Origin: Glaciibacter superstes DSM 21135
Lineage (GTDB): Bacteria; Actinomycetota; Actinomycetes; Actinomycetales; Microbacteriaceae
DNA: 64,000 nucleotides
Assembly (NCBI RefSeq): GCF_000421145.1
Contig: NZ_ATWH01000010.1
Location: 159,605-223,604, forward strand
Direction: 5' to 3'
This document shows positions 18,459 to 29,024 of the stretch, one piece after another (position 1 is the stretch's first letter; the number at the start of each line of letters is the position of its first letter). The translations under genes were made by a program, and so were the position numbers. The notes under the pieces are model-generated. The model was not told the DNA's origin. It searched no databases and was given only the letters and a program-made list of their open reading frames with translations.

Positions 18459-19784
18459 TCAGACCTTGAGACGCCAGTCCTCGTCGTCTGACGTTGGATC
18501 GGCAGCAGGGTCGGGTTCGCCGCTGGTGCCTGACACCACCGGGATCGGCATGGTGAGTGAACCGGTCGGCGGATCGATGACGGTGGCTTCATCGCGGCGG
18601 TGACGCAGGACATCCTGAACGTACGACGTGACGGCCTCGGCAAGGGGAACGTCGTGCCCCTGGTTCTGCGCCATGAACCACCGGTGGTCGAGCAACTGGT
18701 GGAACACCTCGGCCGGCTCCAGCTTGCCCTTCAGGTCACGCGGTATCGCGCGCACGACCGGCTCGAACACGCGCACCAGCCACTCGTGCGCCAACATCTC
18801 CTCATCGGCGTCTTCCCCGCCGTATGACGCCCGGTAGGAGTCGAGGTCGTTGAGCAGCCGCCTGGCCTGGTTCTCCTCTGCGTCGAGTCCGGTGAGGCGC
18901 AGGAGCCGCCGCTGGTGGTGCCCGGCGTCGACGACCTTCGGCTGGATGCGCACGGTCGTGCCGGTCTCATCCGTCTTGATCGTGAGTTCTTCGATGTCGA
19001 AACCGAGATCGTTCAGCCGCTCGACGCGTTCGGTGATGCGCCAGCGCTCGTTGCTCGAGAACGACTCCGAGCCGGTGAGTTCCTTCCAGAGCAGCCGGTA
19101 GGCGGCGACGATGCCGTTGCTGACGTTGATCGGGTCGAGTTCGTCCGCAACGCGTCCGCCGGCCTCAAGGTCCATGAGTTCGCCGGCGATGTTGACCCTG
19201 GCGATCTCGAGGTCGTTCTCGCGCTGGCCGTTGGAGAGCCCGCCCGTGTAGAGCTGGCCGGTCTCTGCGTCGACGAGGTAGGCGGCGAAAGCGCCTGCGT
19301 CACGCCGAAACAGGGTGTTGGAGAGTGAGACGTCGCCCCAGAACAGTCCCACCATGTGCACGCGCACGAGAAGCGCGGCCAGGGCGTCGACCAGGCGGGT
19401 GGCGGTGTCTGGACGCAGCGTCTGCGAGTACAGCGCGCGGTAGGGGAGTGAGAACTTGAGGTGCCGGGTGACCAGCACCGAGTTCAGGGGTTCGCCGTCG
19501 ACATCCGACCGGTTGGTGATGACGGCCAGTGGCTCGACGCAGGGGATTTCAAGACCCTGCAGGGTGCGGAGCATCTCGTATTCGCGCTTGGCCATTTCGC
19601 TCGTGGTCTCCTTGATGGCGACCACGCGACCGCTCAGATGCGCAAAACGCACCAGGTGCCGGGAGATGCCCTTGGGGAGCGCGGCGATGTTCTCGTTGGG
19701 CCAGGCGTCGAGCGGCAGGTGCCAGGGCAGGTCGAGCAGGGCGGGGTCGGCCGTGGCCGATGTGATGTTGAGGGATCCGCTCAT
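18459..19784 (-). CDS. DUF4032 kinase-like protein
   Basis: 441 aa. The N-terminal half is like a small protein/lipopolysaccharide kinase: VVAIKETTSEMAKREYEML (ATP-binding Lys and helix-C Glu), HMVGLFWGDVSLSNTLF (catalytic-loop Asp and Asn) and AYLVDAETG (metal-binding Asp). The C-terminal half is the DUF4032 region. The substrate is unknown. It is the next gene downstream of the sugar ABC ATPase on the same strand, but a strong hairpin between them suggests separate transcription. It is convergent with rlmB. Confidence 0.82.
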   Translation of the reverse strand: MSGSLNITSATADPALLDLPWHLPLDAWPNENIAALPKGISRHLVRFAHLSGRVVAIKETTSEMAKREYEMLRTLQGLEIPCVEPLAVITNRSDVDGEPLNSVLVTRHLKFSLPYRALYSQTLRPDTATRLVDALAALLVRVHMVGLFWGDVSLSNTLFRRDAGAFAAYLVDAETGQLYTGGLSNGQRENDLEIARVNIAGELMDLEAGGRVADELDPINVSNGIVAAYRLLWKELTGSESFSSNERWRITERVERLNDLGFDIEELTIKTDETGTTVRIQPKVVDAGHHQRRLLRLTGLDAEENQARRLLNDLDSYRASYGGEDADEEMLAHEWLVRVFEPVVRAIPRDLKGKLEPAEVFHQLLDHRWFMAQNQGHDVPLAEAVTSYVQDVLRHRRDEATVIDPPTGSLTMPIPVVSGTSGEPDPAADPTSDDEDWRLKV

Positions 19785-19857
19785 CCTTCGAGCCTAGTGC
19801 GGCCCGCGCCGGGCGGAACACGGTGAACGGGTGCCGCGGCATCCGCCCAGAGAACGA

Positions 19858-19896
19858 CGAACGGCCGGAGGAGCAGAAGCTCCATCCGGCCGTTCG
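19858..19896 (-). terminator. Hairpin terminator downstream of the ABC ATPase gene
   Basis: Perfect 12-bp arms CGAACGGCCGGA (19858-19869) and TCCGGCCGTTCG (19885-19896), with an inner GGAG/CTCC stem, lie 32 bases after the ATPase stop. On the reverse strand the hairpin is followed by TCGTTCTCT. Confidence 0.75.
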
Positions 19897-19928
19897 GTAG
19901 TTCGATCGTTGCGTGCCTGTGCGCTGCC

Positions 19929-21026
19929 TTAGTCGGTGACGGCGCCGCCGAGGCGCTCGCCGGACTCCGAGTTGAACACGTGCAGGTGGTTCGGGGTCGC
20001 CGTCAGGTAGACGGTTTCACCGGCGTTCGGGTGCGAACGACCGTCGACGCGAGCGACGATGTCGGTGCGCTTGCCCTCGATCTCTGAGTGACCGTACAGG
20101 TAGCCGTCTGCACCCAGTTCCTCGACGAGGTCGACGCTGACGGAAAGGCCATCGCCCTGCGTGCTCGACATGACGATGTCTTCCGGACGGATACCGATGG
20201 TGACCTGGCTGCCCGAAGCGGCGGCGAGGGTGTCGCGCTGCACGGGGATGGTCGACGTGCCGAACCTGATGCCGCCGTCGACGGTGTCTGCGGCGAGCAG
20301 GTTCATGGCGGGGCTGCCGATGAATCCGGCGACGAAGACGTTGTTCGGCTTGGCGTAGAGATCGCGCGGAGATCCGACCTGCTGCAGCACGCCGTCCTTC
20401 AGCACGGCGATGCGGTCGCCCATGGTGAGGGCCTCCGTCTGGTCGTGTGTGACGTAGACGGTGGTGACGCCGAGGCGGCGCTGGAGCGAGGCGATCTGGG
20501 TGCGGGTCTGCACGCGGAGCTTGGCGTCGAGGTTGGACAGCGGCTCGTCCATGAGGAACACCTGGGGCTGACGCACGATGGCGCGGCCCATGGCGACGCG
20601 CTGACGCTGGCCACCGGAGAGAGCCTTCGGCTTGCGGCTGAGGTACGGCTCCAGGTCGAGCAGCTTGGCAGCTTCGAGCACGCGGGCGGCACGCTCGTCT
20701 TTGTTGATGCCGGCGATCTTCAGGGCGAAGCCCATGTTCTCGGCAACGGTCATGTGCGGGTACAGAGCGTAGTTCTGGAAGACCATGGCGATGTCGCGGT
20801 CTTTCGGCGGGACATCCGTTACGTTGCGCTCACCGATGAAGATATTGCCGTCATTGACCTCTTCGAGGCCGGCGAGCATGCGGAGGGAAGTGGACTTTCC
20901 GCAACCGGATGGTCCGACGAGAACGAGAAACTCGCCATCGGAAACATCGAGTTCGAGCTGGTCGACAGCGGGCCTGGTGGAACCCGGGTAGAGACGGGTT
21001 GCCTTGTCAAAAGTGACCGTAGCCAT
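19929..21026 (-). CDS. ugpC: Sugar ABC transporter ATP-binding protein (UgpC/MsmX family)
   Basis: 365 aa. The ATPase domain (1-235) has Walker A GPSGCGKST, signature LSGGQRQRVAMGRA and Walker B VFLMDEPLSNLDAK. The C-terminal TOBE/MOP regulatory domain is about 240-365. Such ATPases power several carbohydrate importers whose permeases are encoded elsewhere; none is nearby, so it may be a shared, MsmX-like energiser. The gene symbol names the family rather than a proven substrate. Confidence 0.9.
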   Translation of the reverse strand: MATVTFDKATRLYPGSTRPAVDQLELDVSDGEFLVLVGPSGCGKSTSLRMLAGLEEVNDGNIFIGERNVTDVPPKDRDIAMVFQNYALYPHMTVAENMGFALKIAGINKDERAARVLEAAKLLDLEPYLSRKPKALSGGQRQRVAMGRAIVRQPQVFLMDEPLSNLDAKLRVQTRTQIASLQRRLGVTTVYVTHDQTEALTMGDRIAVLKDGVLQQVGSPRDLYAKPNNVFVAGFIGSPAMNLLAADTVDGGIRFGTSTIPVQRDTLAAASGSQVTIGIRPEDIVMSSTQGDGLSVSVDLVEELGADGYLYGHSEIEGKRTDIVARVDGRSHPNAGETVYLTATPNHLHVFNSESGERLGGAVTD

Positions 21027-21289
21027 GTTCTATTGTTCTCCTTCACCGGCAGGTACGTGCCGGACGATCCGAGTGATGGGATGTGTGATGGCGTGGCGTG
21101 AGCTACGCGCATCCGCTTTAGTATGCCACGTGCTGGGGTCTCTCACGACTCGGCACCTGTGTGCAGTGGCGGCTCGCACACCGGTCGCGTCCAGCCACCG
21201 GTTGGGTATTTCCCAGACTCGCGCCCTACTATCTTCACTGCATACGCAATTATCTGGCGTGCACAAAGACAAAGCTGAAAGCGACTTTC

Positions 21290-22201
21290 ATGACCAGTGT
21301 AGGACCGGGCAATAGCCGTCCTTCCAAGAACGAGCGACGCGAACTCGCCCGGCAGAAGGCGAAAGCGCTCCGCGAGGAACAGAAGAAGAAAGATCGACGC
21401 AATCGGGTGTTCCTGCAGGGGGGCATCGCGGTGGCCGCGATCGCGATCGTGGCGCTGATCGTCCTCGTCATCGTCAACTCGGTGCGCCCGGCAGGGCCAG
21501 GGCCGGCGAACATGGCCAGCGACGGCATCCTCATCGGTGAAGGCATGCAGGCGGCGAAGACCGCCGGTTTGAAGCCGGAGGCCACACCGATTGCATCGGA
21601 GCCCGACGAATCGGGAACCGTCGCGGACATCCGTGTCTATGTCGATTACCTGTGCCCGTTCTGTGGCCAGTTCGAACAGACGAATAGTGAGCAGATCGCG
21701 CAGTGGGTCGAGTCGGGTGCCGCGACAGTTGAGATTCACCCGATCTCGATTCTGACCAGTAAGTCTGCCGGCACCCAGTACTCACTGCGGGCTGCGAATG
21801 CCGCGGCGTGTGTGGCGAACTACTCGCCAGACGATTTCTACGCCTTCAATGCCGCGATGTTCGAGGACATGCCTGAAGAAGGCTCGTCTGGGCGCACCAC
21901 AGACGAGATCAAGACGATCGTGAAGAGCTCGGGCGTCACCGGCCTCTCCAGTGTGAACGAATGCATTGACGACACGAAGTTCAAGTCGTGGGTGCTGGCG
22001 TCGACGGACCGTGCACTCGCGGGCCCACTGCCCAACACCGAGCTTCCGGCTGTCGATGGCACGCCAACCGTGCTTGTCAACGGCAACCAGTACGTCGGTG
22101 CGCTTGACGACCCGAAGGAATTCGCTTCGTTCGTGCTGCAGTCCGCCGGTGAATCGTACTCCACGGCCACGCCGACGCCGAGTCCGGCGCCGGCTGGCTA
22201 G
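21290..22201 (+). CDS. Membrane-anchored DsbA-like thiol-disulfide protein
   Basis: 303 aa. A basic cytoplasmic N-terminus (1-40, rich in K, R, E) is followed by one membrane helix (41-63). An extracytoplasmic DsbA/thioredoxin-fold domain follows, with CxxC motif YLCPFCGQF (Cys122 and Cys125) and the cis-Pro loop region DGTPTVLVNG. It probably forms disulfides in exported proteins. ATG 21290 puts the basic tail and helix in family-typical positions. The tail ends in PTPSPAPAG. The stop codon lies in an 18-bp duplication. Confidence 0.88.
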   Translation: MTSVGPGNSRPSKNERRELARQKAKALREEQKKKDRRNRVFLQGGIAVAAIAIVALIVLVIVNSVRPAGPGPANMASDGILIGEGMQAAKTAGLKPEATPIASEPDESGTVADIRVYVDYLCPFCGQFEQTNSEQIAQWVESGAATVEIHPISILTSKSAGTQYSLRAANAAACVANYSPDDFYAFNAAMFEDMPEEGSSGRTTDEIKTIVKSSGVTGLSSVNECIDDTKFKSWVLASTDRALAGPLPNTELPAVDGTPTVLVNGNQYVGALDDPKEFASFVLQSAGESYSTATPTPSPAPAG

Positions 22202-22234
22202 ACGAGCCAGTGTTGCTAAACGAGTCGGTGTTGT
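22199..22234. repeat. 18-bp tandem duplication including a stop codon
   Basis: Two 18-bp units, TAGACGAGCCAGTGTTGC (22199-22216) and TAAACGAGTCGGTGTTGT (22217-22234), differ at four positions. The TAG stop of the DsbA-like gene opens the first; an in-frame TAA opens the second. The second runs to the 3' end of tRNA-Thr. Confidence 0.8.
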
Positions 22235-22309
22235 GGGGCCGGCCACGGGACTTGAACCCGTAACCCCCGCTTTACAAGAGCGGTGCGCTACCAATTGCGC
22301 CAGGCCGGC
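22234..22309 (-). tRNA. tRNA-Thr (anticodon TGT)
   Basis: The reverse strand folds as a cloverleaf. The acceptor stem GCCGGCC/GGCCGGC is perfect. The anticodon stem CCGCT/AGCGG encloses loop CTTGTAA (anticodon TGT, reads ACA). The T arm is ACGGG-TTCAAGT-CCCGT. The CCA end is encoded (22236-22234). The body is 22237-22309. Confidence 0.96.
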
Positions 22310-22507
22310 ATGAGGCGGTGAACGCCTCGACCACCCATTCTAAATCACTCCAGCGCGAAGTGCGGCCACCGGCATCCGTTTGCCGCTACGCGATGCCTGC
22401 GCGCCTGGCCGGAACCACCGCGACATTGATCACGACCTCCCTGGCGTCCTTGCCCGTGCAGCATCAGTGCTCACGTCGGCACGTGCCAGTGGTCGTGCGG
22501 ACGACCT

Positions 22508-23398
22508 TCAGCGCACGATGTCCGAGTAGGTCCTCAGTGGGATCCAGGCGGCTTCCGCCCTCGCATCTGGTCGCGTCTCGGTATTGGCGACCAGTCGATC
22601 GGCGGCGACCAGCTGTTGCAGGTCGAGGCCTGTAGCGACAGCGATCTCGGAGATCGGAACTTGGAACGTGCGGTAGGGCCCGAGCGGGGGTGGGTCGCCG
22701 GCCCCGGCGGCGAGAGCGGTCTCGCGTTCCAGCTCGATGTCGTCGAGTTGCGGGGTCTGGTCAAGGAGGTAGCCGGTCGCGGCGAGCTCGGGCGTGCCGG
22801 CTGGCCGATTGGCGTTGACGTCACTGCCGCTCGTCGCGGTCGTGGTCCAGACCGCGACCTTCCAGAACATGCGCGGTATGGCGATGCCGCGGTAGACCAC
22901 ATCCGCTGGCGCGAGCACAGGTCCGGTGAAGACGCTGAGTCTCGTGTCATAGGTCTCTGCATGGCCGAGCAGGTAGTCCTCGAGTCCGAGCCAGAGTTCT
23001 TTCGACTGGTTGAAGTCGGCAGCCTGGGGAGCGGCGTTTGTGTACACGAAGGTGTCTTCGTTGGCCGCCGCGGCCGGCTCACCCCAGACCGGGTCGCGGC
23101 GACGCACGAGGTGGCCCCGGTCAAGGTCGTTGCGCGCGTACAGGTCGGGTCCGGCCTGCTCTTCCGACGGCACGCGTGTGTCCAGGTGCCAGCCGTCGGA
23201 GCGAGCGACGTCTACGAGTAGTTTCCCGTCGATGTTGACACCTGTCGCTGCCGCCAGTCGCCTGGTCGGGTCGAGAAGCACGGTGAAGTGCACATAGTCG
23301 AGACGGATGACGCCGCGTCCGTCGAGAGGGAAGGAGAGGGGTACGTCGCTGGTAAGGAAGGACGACTCGTAGCCGAGCGAAGCGGATGGGGAAGCCAT
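22508..23398 (-). CDS. DNA/RNA non-specific endonuclease (beta-beta-alpha-Me family)
   Basis: 296 aa NUC-family nuclease. The catalytic motif DRGHL (His96) and the downstream metal-ligand Asn in AADFNQ (Asn130) are both intact. No signal peptide or membrane segment is seen, unlike most secreted NUC enzymes, so it may act inside the cell or leave by another route. The 3' half (about 200-296) is less conserved. No immunity-like partner is evident next to it. Confidence 0.85.
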   Translation of the reverse strand: MASPSASLGYESSFLTSDVPLSFPLDGRGVIRLDYVHFTVLLDPTRRLAAATGVNIDGKLLVDVARSDGWHLDTRVPSEEQAGPDLYARNDLDRGHLVRRRDPVWGEPAAAANEDTFVYTNAAPQAADFNQSKELWLGLEDYLLGHAETYDTRLSVFTGPVLAPADVVYRGIAIPRMFWKVAVWTTTATSGSDVNANRPAGTPELAATGYLLDQTPQLDDIELERETALAAGAGDPPPLGPYRTFQVPISEIAVATGLDLQQLVAADRLVANTETRPDARAEAAWIPLRTYSDIVR

Positions 23399-23449
23399 GC
23401 AGGCAAGCTAAGCACCCCGAGGTGAACGGCCCAAGAAACAACGCCGTGG

Positions 23450-23998
23450 TCAGAGGGCGCTGAGGAATTCCGCCGGGTCGAGCGGGGCCTTCTGCGACGA
23501 CTTCGACTCGGATGGAACGCCACCGACGTACAACCAGCCCAGGAGCTCCTCGTGGGGGGCGAGCTGGTGCATCCGTCGCACCGGTTCGGAACGGGTGAAC
23601 GGCCCGGTGCGCCACATCACGCCCCAGCCCGCATCGAAGAGCAACAGGCTCAGCGCGTGTGCCACACCCGCCGCTGCGGCATCCTGCTCCCAGTCGTAGA
23701 CCTTGTGACTCTCCTTGCGGCTGGCGACAATCGCAATCAGCAGCTCTGCCCGAAGCGCCTTCGCCGCCAGGCGCGCCGCGTCATCGCCCAGGCGCCCGGA
23801 TGCCTCGGCAAGCGCATCGCCGAGACGACGGCGAGCATCACCCCGAAGTTCGATCAGGCGCCAGGGGCGCAACGAGCCATGATCGGCCACGCGGCCGGCA
23901 ACCGAGACCAGGCGCAGGAGCTCTGCCCGGTCGGGCGTCTCCGCCGTTACTCGAGAGTACGAACGGCGTGCGTCGATCGCGTCGGAGACGGCGGACAC
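23450..23998 (-). CDS. Nitroreductase-family protein
   Basis: 182 aa FMN-dependent nitroreductase fold. The N-terminal RRSYSRV and ADHGSLRPWRL motifs match the FMN-phosphate and flavin-binding segments, and WGVMWRTGPFTRSEPVRR with ELLGWLYVG lies near the C-terminus. The substrate is unknown. The GTG start at 23998 is only 4 bases after the msrB stop, so it is the second gene of an msrB operon; a redox-protective role is inferred from that. Confidence 0.85.
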   Translation of the reverse strand: MSAVSDAIDARRSYSRVTAETPDRAELLRLVSVAGRVADHGSLRPWRLIELRGDARRRLGDALAEASGRLGDDAARLAAKALRAELLIAIVASRKESHKVYDWEQDAAAAGVAHALSLLLFDAGWGVMWRTGPFTRSEPVRRMHQLAPHEELLGWLYVGGVPSESKSSQKAPLDPAEFLSAL

Positions 23999-24002
23999 CG
24001 TC

Positions 24003-24404
24003 TTACTCTGCCGGCTTGAACTCGAGCGAGATGGAGTTCATGCAGTAGCGGTCGCCGGTGGGCGTGCCGAACCCATCCGGAAAGACGTGACCGAGGTGCG
24101 AGCCGCAGTTGGCGCACCGCACCTCTGTGCGCACAACGCCGAGGGAGCGGTCTTCGAGAAGCTCGACCGCGTCGTCGCGCACCGACTCGTAGAAGCTCGG
24201 CCAACCGCAGTCTGACTCGAACTTGGTACCGCTCTTGAACAGCTCTGCGCCGCACGCGCCACAGGTATACACACCGGCGCGACTCTCGTCGAGGAGCTCA
24301 CCGGTCCACGCGCGTTCCGTTCCCGCCTGCCGCAGCACCGCGTACTTCTCCGGGCCGAGCTCCTCACGCCACGCATCCTCAGATTTCGAGACCGTGTAAT
24401 CCAT
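24003..24404 (-). CDS. msrB: Peptide-methionine (R)-S-oxide reductase MsrB
   Basis: 133 aa. It reduces methionine-R-sulfoxide in proteins. The Zn site is CGAC (Cys48 and Cys51) plus CANC (Cys97 and Cys100). The catalytic Cys121 lies in RYCMNSISLEF and Cys66 (SDCGWPSF) is the likely resolving cysteine. ATG 24404 begins MDYTVSKSEDAW, the standard start; the frame is open upstream but the extra residues are not family-like. A nitroreductase gene follows. Confidence 0.96.
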   Translation of the reverse strand: MDYTVSKSEDAWREELGPEKYAVLRQAGTERAWTGELLDESRAGVYTCGACGAELFKSGTKFESDCGWPSFYESVRDDAVELLEDRSLGVVRTEVRCANCGSHLGHVFPDGFGTPTGDRYCMNSISLEFKPAE

Positions 24405-24563
24405 GGTGCATTCCTTCCTGGAGGCGAACCGTCCGCGGTCCTCACTCCCTTCAACAGTAAACTCGTTCGGCGACCGGGGCATTCCATGCCATTCGCGGAG
24501 TGGGGTGCGGGTTCTCCCAGCCGACCGCAAATAGGATGGCCCGGTACACCGAGGAGGTGAACT

Positions 24564-24923
24564 GTGGAGAATGCCAGCCGCCGAACGGATGCGCCGGAGC
24601 CAGACGAGAGTGGGCTGACCGAGCGCGACCTCGCAGTTCTCGCCTTCGAACACCAATGGTGGAAACACGCCGGGGCGAAGGAAGAAGCGATCCGCGCCCA
24701 GTTCGGCCTCTCAGCCGCCCGCTACTATCAATTGCTGGGTGCCCTCATCGATTCGCCTCATGCCCTCGTGCACGATCCGATGCTGGTGAAACGCCTGCAA
24801 CGGATGCGCGATGCCCGAACCAGGGTCAGGGCGCGTCGTTCGCTTCACGGTGACGTCACTCGCACCCCCGCAAACGACACCTCCGTCCCGATTGATCCGC
24901 CGAACGAGGACCGTAACCACTAA
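24564..24923 (+). CDS. DUF3263 protein
   Basis: 119 aa actinobacterial family. The core LTERDLAVLAFEHQWWKHAGAKEEAIRAQFGLSAARYYQLLGALID is a helical, probably DNA-binding or adaptor, region. The C-terminus is disordered. GTG 24564 has GAGGAGG 6 bases upstream. The gene ends 2 bases before the LytR_C gene. The function is unknown. Confidence 0.88.
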   Translation: MENASRRTDAPEPDESGLTERDLAVLAFEHQWWKHAGAKEEAIRAQFGLSAARYYQLLGALIDSPHALVHDPMLVKRLQRMRDARTRVRARRSLHGDVTRTPANDTSVPIDPPNEDRNH

Positions 24924-24925
24924 CG

Positions 24926-25489
24926 ATGCCGAGCACGTATCCGAAAGACCGCTTCGACGACCTTCCGCGCCACCTCGATCGGGTGGGCGCCCATCGCGCT
25001 CCGGGAAAACGCGGGCGCGGCTGGGTTTCATTCTGGTGGGCGCTCGCCGCAACGATCGTTCTGATCGCCCTCGGCGTCGGCGGACTATTCCTCCTGAACG
25101 ATCGCCTCAACTTCGACCTGCCTGGAACCGGTTCCCCGTCCGCAGCCCCGACGCCGACCGAGTCCGCAGCGCCGCCAGCCGTAGAACCGACTGTCGACCC
25201 AAGCCTGAGCGTGACCGTGCTGAACGGAACACCCGGTGCGGGAGTTGCCGCCGGCGTCGACGAGTTGCTCACCGCAGCAGGCTGGACTGTCGGAGCAACC
25301 TCCAATGCCAGCACCGAAGATGTCGCGGAGACCATCGTCTACTACGCCGACCCCGCGTTGGAGGGTGCCGCGCGCGGCGTTGCCGACTCCATCCCGGGTG
25401 CAGATATCCTCCTCGCCCCAGACTTCGCCGAGTCTGGAGCGGCCCTCACGGTCGTCGTCGGCAACGACTACGTTCAGCCGGCAGCCTGA
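24926..25489 (+). CDS. LytR C-terminal-domain membrane protein
   Basis: 187 aa. A cytoplasmic basic N-terminus, one membrane helix (about 35-56) and a Pro/Thr/Ala linker lead to a LytR_C domain (about 92-187, starting LSVTVLNGTPGAGVAAGVDELL). LytR_C domains occur on cell-envelope proteins, often with glycopolymer ligases, but this one has no catalytic LCP domain. It is in an operon with DUF3263. Confidence 0.87.
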   Translation: MPSTYPKDRFDDLPRHLDRVGAHRAPGKRGRGWVSFWWALAATIVLIALGVGGLFLLNDRLNFDLPGTGSPSAAPTPTESAAPPAVEPTVDPSLSVTVLNGTPGAGVAAGVDELLTAAGWTVGATSNASTEDVAETIVYYADPALEGAARGVADSIPGADILLAPDFAESGAALTVVVGNDYVQPAA

Positions 25490-25607
25490 CCTCACCCGGC
25501 CGGCGTCAGTCACGCCAAGCCAGACAATTCGGAGCCGCTCGGTCCAATTCGGACAAAACACCCGACTAACGCCTCCCGCAGCGCCGGGCGGCGTTAGTGT
25601 GTGGGGC

Positions 25608-26687
25608 GTGACTTCGCACACCAGTCGACGGATGCCGCGCGCGGCACGCTCCGCAGCATCCGTCATCGTCGGCGCTGTCGTCGCCGGCTCGGCGCTCGCC
25701 GCAGGACTGGCCGGCTGCAGCAGCCCCCCTTCTCCGACTCCGACACCGACACCGACGGAGGCGGCCTGGGTCTCTGACTACGTGGCGCCGGAGCCGCAGG
25801 TGCTCTCGCCGCTGCGGGGCACCAGTGTCGCACCGGGCAGCGTGGTCGGCCCGGCGCTCTCAGCGAAGGTCGACAACCACGACGGTGCCAGGCCGCAGAT
25901 CGGCCTGGGCCGCGCCGACATCGTCTTCGAGGAGCTTGTCGAAGGCGGCATCACCCGCTACGTGGCGATCTGGCAGAGTGACGTGCCTGAACTGCTTGGC
26001 CCGGTGCGTTCGATCCGGCCGATGGATCCCGACATCATCACCCCGTTCGGTGGCATCGTCGCCTATTCCGGCGGTCAGGAGCAGTTTGTCGAGATGATGA
26101 TGGCGACACCGGTGGTCAATGCGGTATTCGACTACGACGACACGGACATCTTCTATCGCGTGGACGGTTATGAGTCCCCTCATGACGTCGTCGTGAAGGC
26201 GATAGAGCTCGTGGCCCGAAATGCCGACCTGGCGCCGCCCGCACAGCAGTTCGCCTACGCGGCGACCCCGGCCGCGGCATCCGCCGTCGTGGACGGCACT
26301 GGCGTGTCAGCCATCAACACCCGATTCTCCGACGAACGCTGGCCGAGCTGGTCGTGGGATGCCGCAGGCCAGCTCTACCTGCGATCGCAGGAGGGCTCGC
26401 CGGACCAGGACAGCGACGGCGTGCAATTGGCTGCGACGAACGTCGTGGTGATGCGCGTCGGCATCGACTGGAGCTACGGCGAGGTGCCGAAGACCGTCAT
26501 GCTCGGCTCCGGGGAGGCCTGGGTCTCCAGTGGCGGCAAGACCATCCACGGCACCTGGGCGAAGGATGCCGCCACCTCACCGATCAGGTTGGTGGATGAC
26601 AGCGGGGTCGTCATACGCCTCGCAGAGGGCAACACCTGGGTCGAGCTGGTTCCGTCAGACCAAGGCTCTGTCGAGCTGGTGCCGTAG
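25608..26687 (+). CDS. DUF3048 (YerB-like) lipoprotein
   Basis: 359 aa. A long Arg-rich n-region, hydrophobic segment and lipobox (LAGC) mark a lipoprotein, followed by a PTPTPT linker. The DUF3048 N-terminal domain contains AKVDNHDGARPQIGLGRADIVFEELVEGGITRYVAIW and SIRPMDPD; the C-terminal domain ends near VELVP. The function is unknown; exported. GTG 25608 gives the standard signal peptide; ATG 25632 is the alternative. Confidence 0.86.
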   Translation: MTSHTSRRMPRAARSAASVIVGAVVAGSALAAGLAGCSSPPSPTPTPTPTEAAWVSDYVAPEPQVLSPLRGTSVAPGSVVGPALSAKVDNHDGARPQIGLGRADIVFEELVEGGITRYVAIWQSDVPELLGPVRSIRPMDPDIITPFGGIVAYSGGQEQFVEMMMATPVVNAVFDYDDTDIFYRVDGYESPHDVVVKAIELVARNADLAPPAQQFAYAATPAAASAVVDGTGVSAINTRFSDERWPSWSWDAAGQLYLRSQEGSPDQDSDGVQLAATNVVVMRVGIDWSYGEVPKTVMLGSGEAWVSSGGKTIHGTWAKDAATSPIRLVDDSGVVIRLAEGNTWVELVPSDQGSVELVP

Positions 26688-26782
26688 CGCACGTCACGCC
26701 TTCGCTGGTCCCTTGTCGTGGCCCCGCATTGCGACCACCTGACGTTCACTTGCACTCTCGACCCCAGAGTGCCAGAATCGAC

Positions 26783-28481
<1,699 letters not shown>

Positions 28482-28512
28482 GACTTCAGGTCTGAATCCA
28501 ACCCGTTTCACA

Positions 28513-28546
28513 CGCTGGGCGTCTCCCCTCGGGGAGGCGCCCAGCG
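28513..28546 (+). terminator. Terminator hairpin after groEL
   Basis: CGCTGGGCGTCTCCCC pairs with GGGGAGGCGCCCAGCG around a 2-base loop (nearly perfect 15-16 bp stem), 32 bases after the groEL stop. The tail is TCGTTAA, so the U-tract is weak. Confidence 0.8.
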
Positions 28547-28594
28547 TCGTTAACTCGCCGACTCGGCCGACTCGCGCGGCCAAGTTCTTCGGCC

Positions 28595-28658
28595 GCGCGC
28601 CATTTACGCGCGCATGCGCCACGCGCGCATAGAGCGTCCGCGCGTAAATGGCGCGCGA
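28595..28658. repeat. Palindromic intergenic repeat, copy A
   Basis: Perfect 18-bp arms at 28595-28612 (GCGCGCCATTTACGCGCG) and 28639-28656, around a CG-rich core. The full unit aligns without gaps to 52454-52518 with roughly a dozen mismatches in 65 bp. It lies between the convergent groEL and WXG100 genes. Confidence 0.85.
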
Positions 28659-28733
28659 CGGCCGCGACCACGGGCCGGGGCCAGGGCGAGGCAGGGGCGA
28701 AAGCCAGGGCCGGAGCCAGGCGCCGATCGTCCG

Positions 28734-29024
28734 TCAGCGGGAGAACAGCCTCGCGTTGGCCTGCTCGATGTCTGAGTACTGTTGGCCGGCCATGGTCAGG
28801 CCCTGGTTCAGCGCTTCGAGGTTCTGCGAGACCTGCACCTCGGTCGCGCGCCAGTCTGAGACGGCAGACTGGAACGCCGCGGCGGCCTGACCTGACCACG
28901 AAGATTGCAGGTTCGTCAATTGGTTCGTCAGCGCAGACACCTCCGAACGGATGCGCTCCATCGACGCACGCACTGTGGCCGTTGTGCTGAGTACCGCTTC
29001 GCTGTCGACCTGATACCTGGTCAT
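28734..29024 (-). CDS. WXG100-family protein (ESAT-6-like)
   Basis: 96 aa all-helical protein. The WXG turn is SSWSGQAAAAF in mid-sequence between two helices, and a C-terminal YSDIEQ segment matches the YxxxD/E export signal. WXG100 proteins are exported by type VII (ESX) systems. No ESX machinery or partner gene is nearby, so this is an orphan copy. It is convergent with groEL. Confidence 0.88.
   Translation of the reverse strand: MTRYQVDSEAVLSTTATVRASMERIRSEVSALTNQLTNLQSSWSGQAAAAFQSAVSDWRATEVQVSQNLEALNQGLTMAGQQYSDIEQANARLFSR

Noticed and set aside
19801..19857. PHO box upstream of the DUF4032 gene (GGTGAAC at 19822)
   Set aside because: Only a single unit; the positions 11 bp on either side do not match, unlike the pstS, ppk and senX3 sites.
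22508..23398. NUC-type nuclease as a secreted toxin with immunity partner
   Set aside because: No signal peptide, no export domain and no small acidic immunity-like gene beside it.
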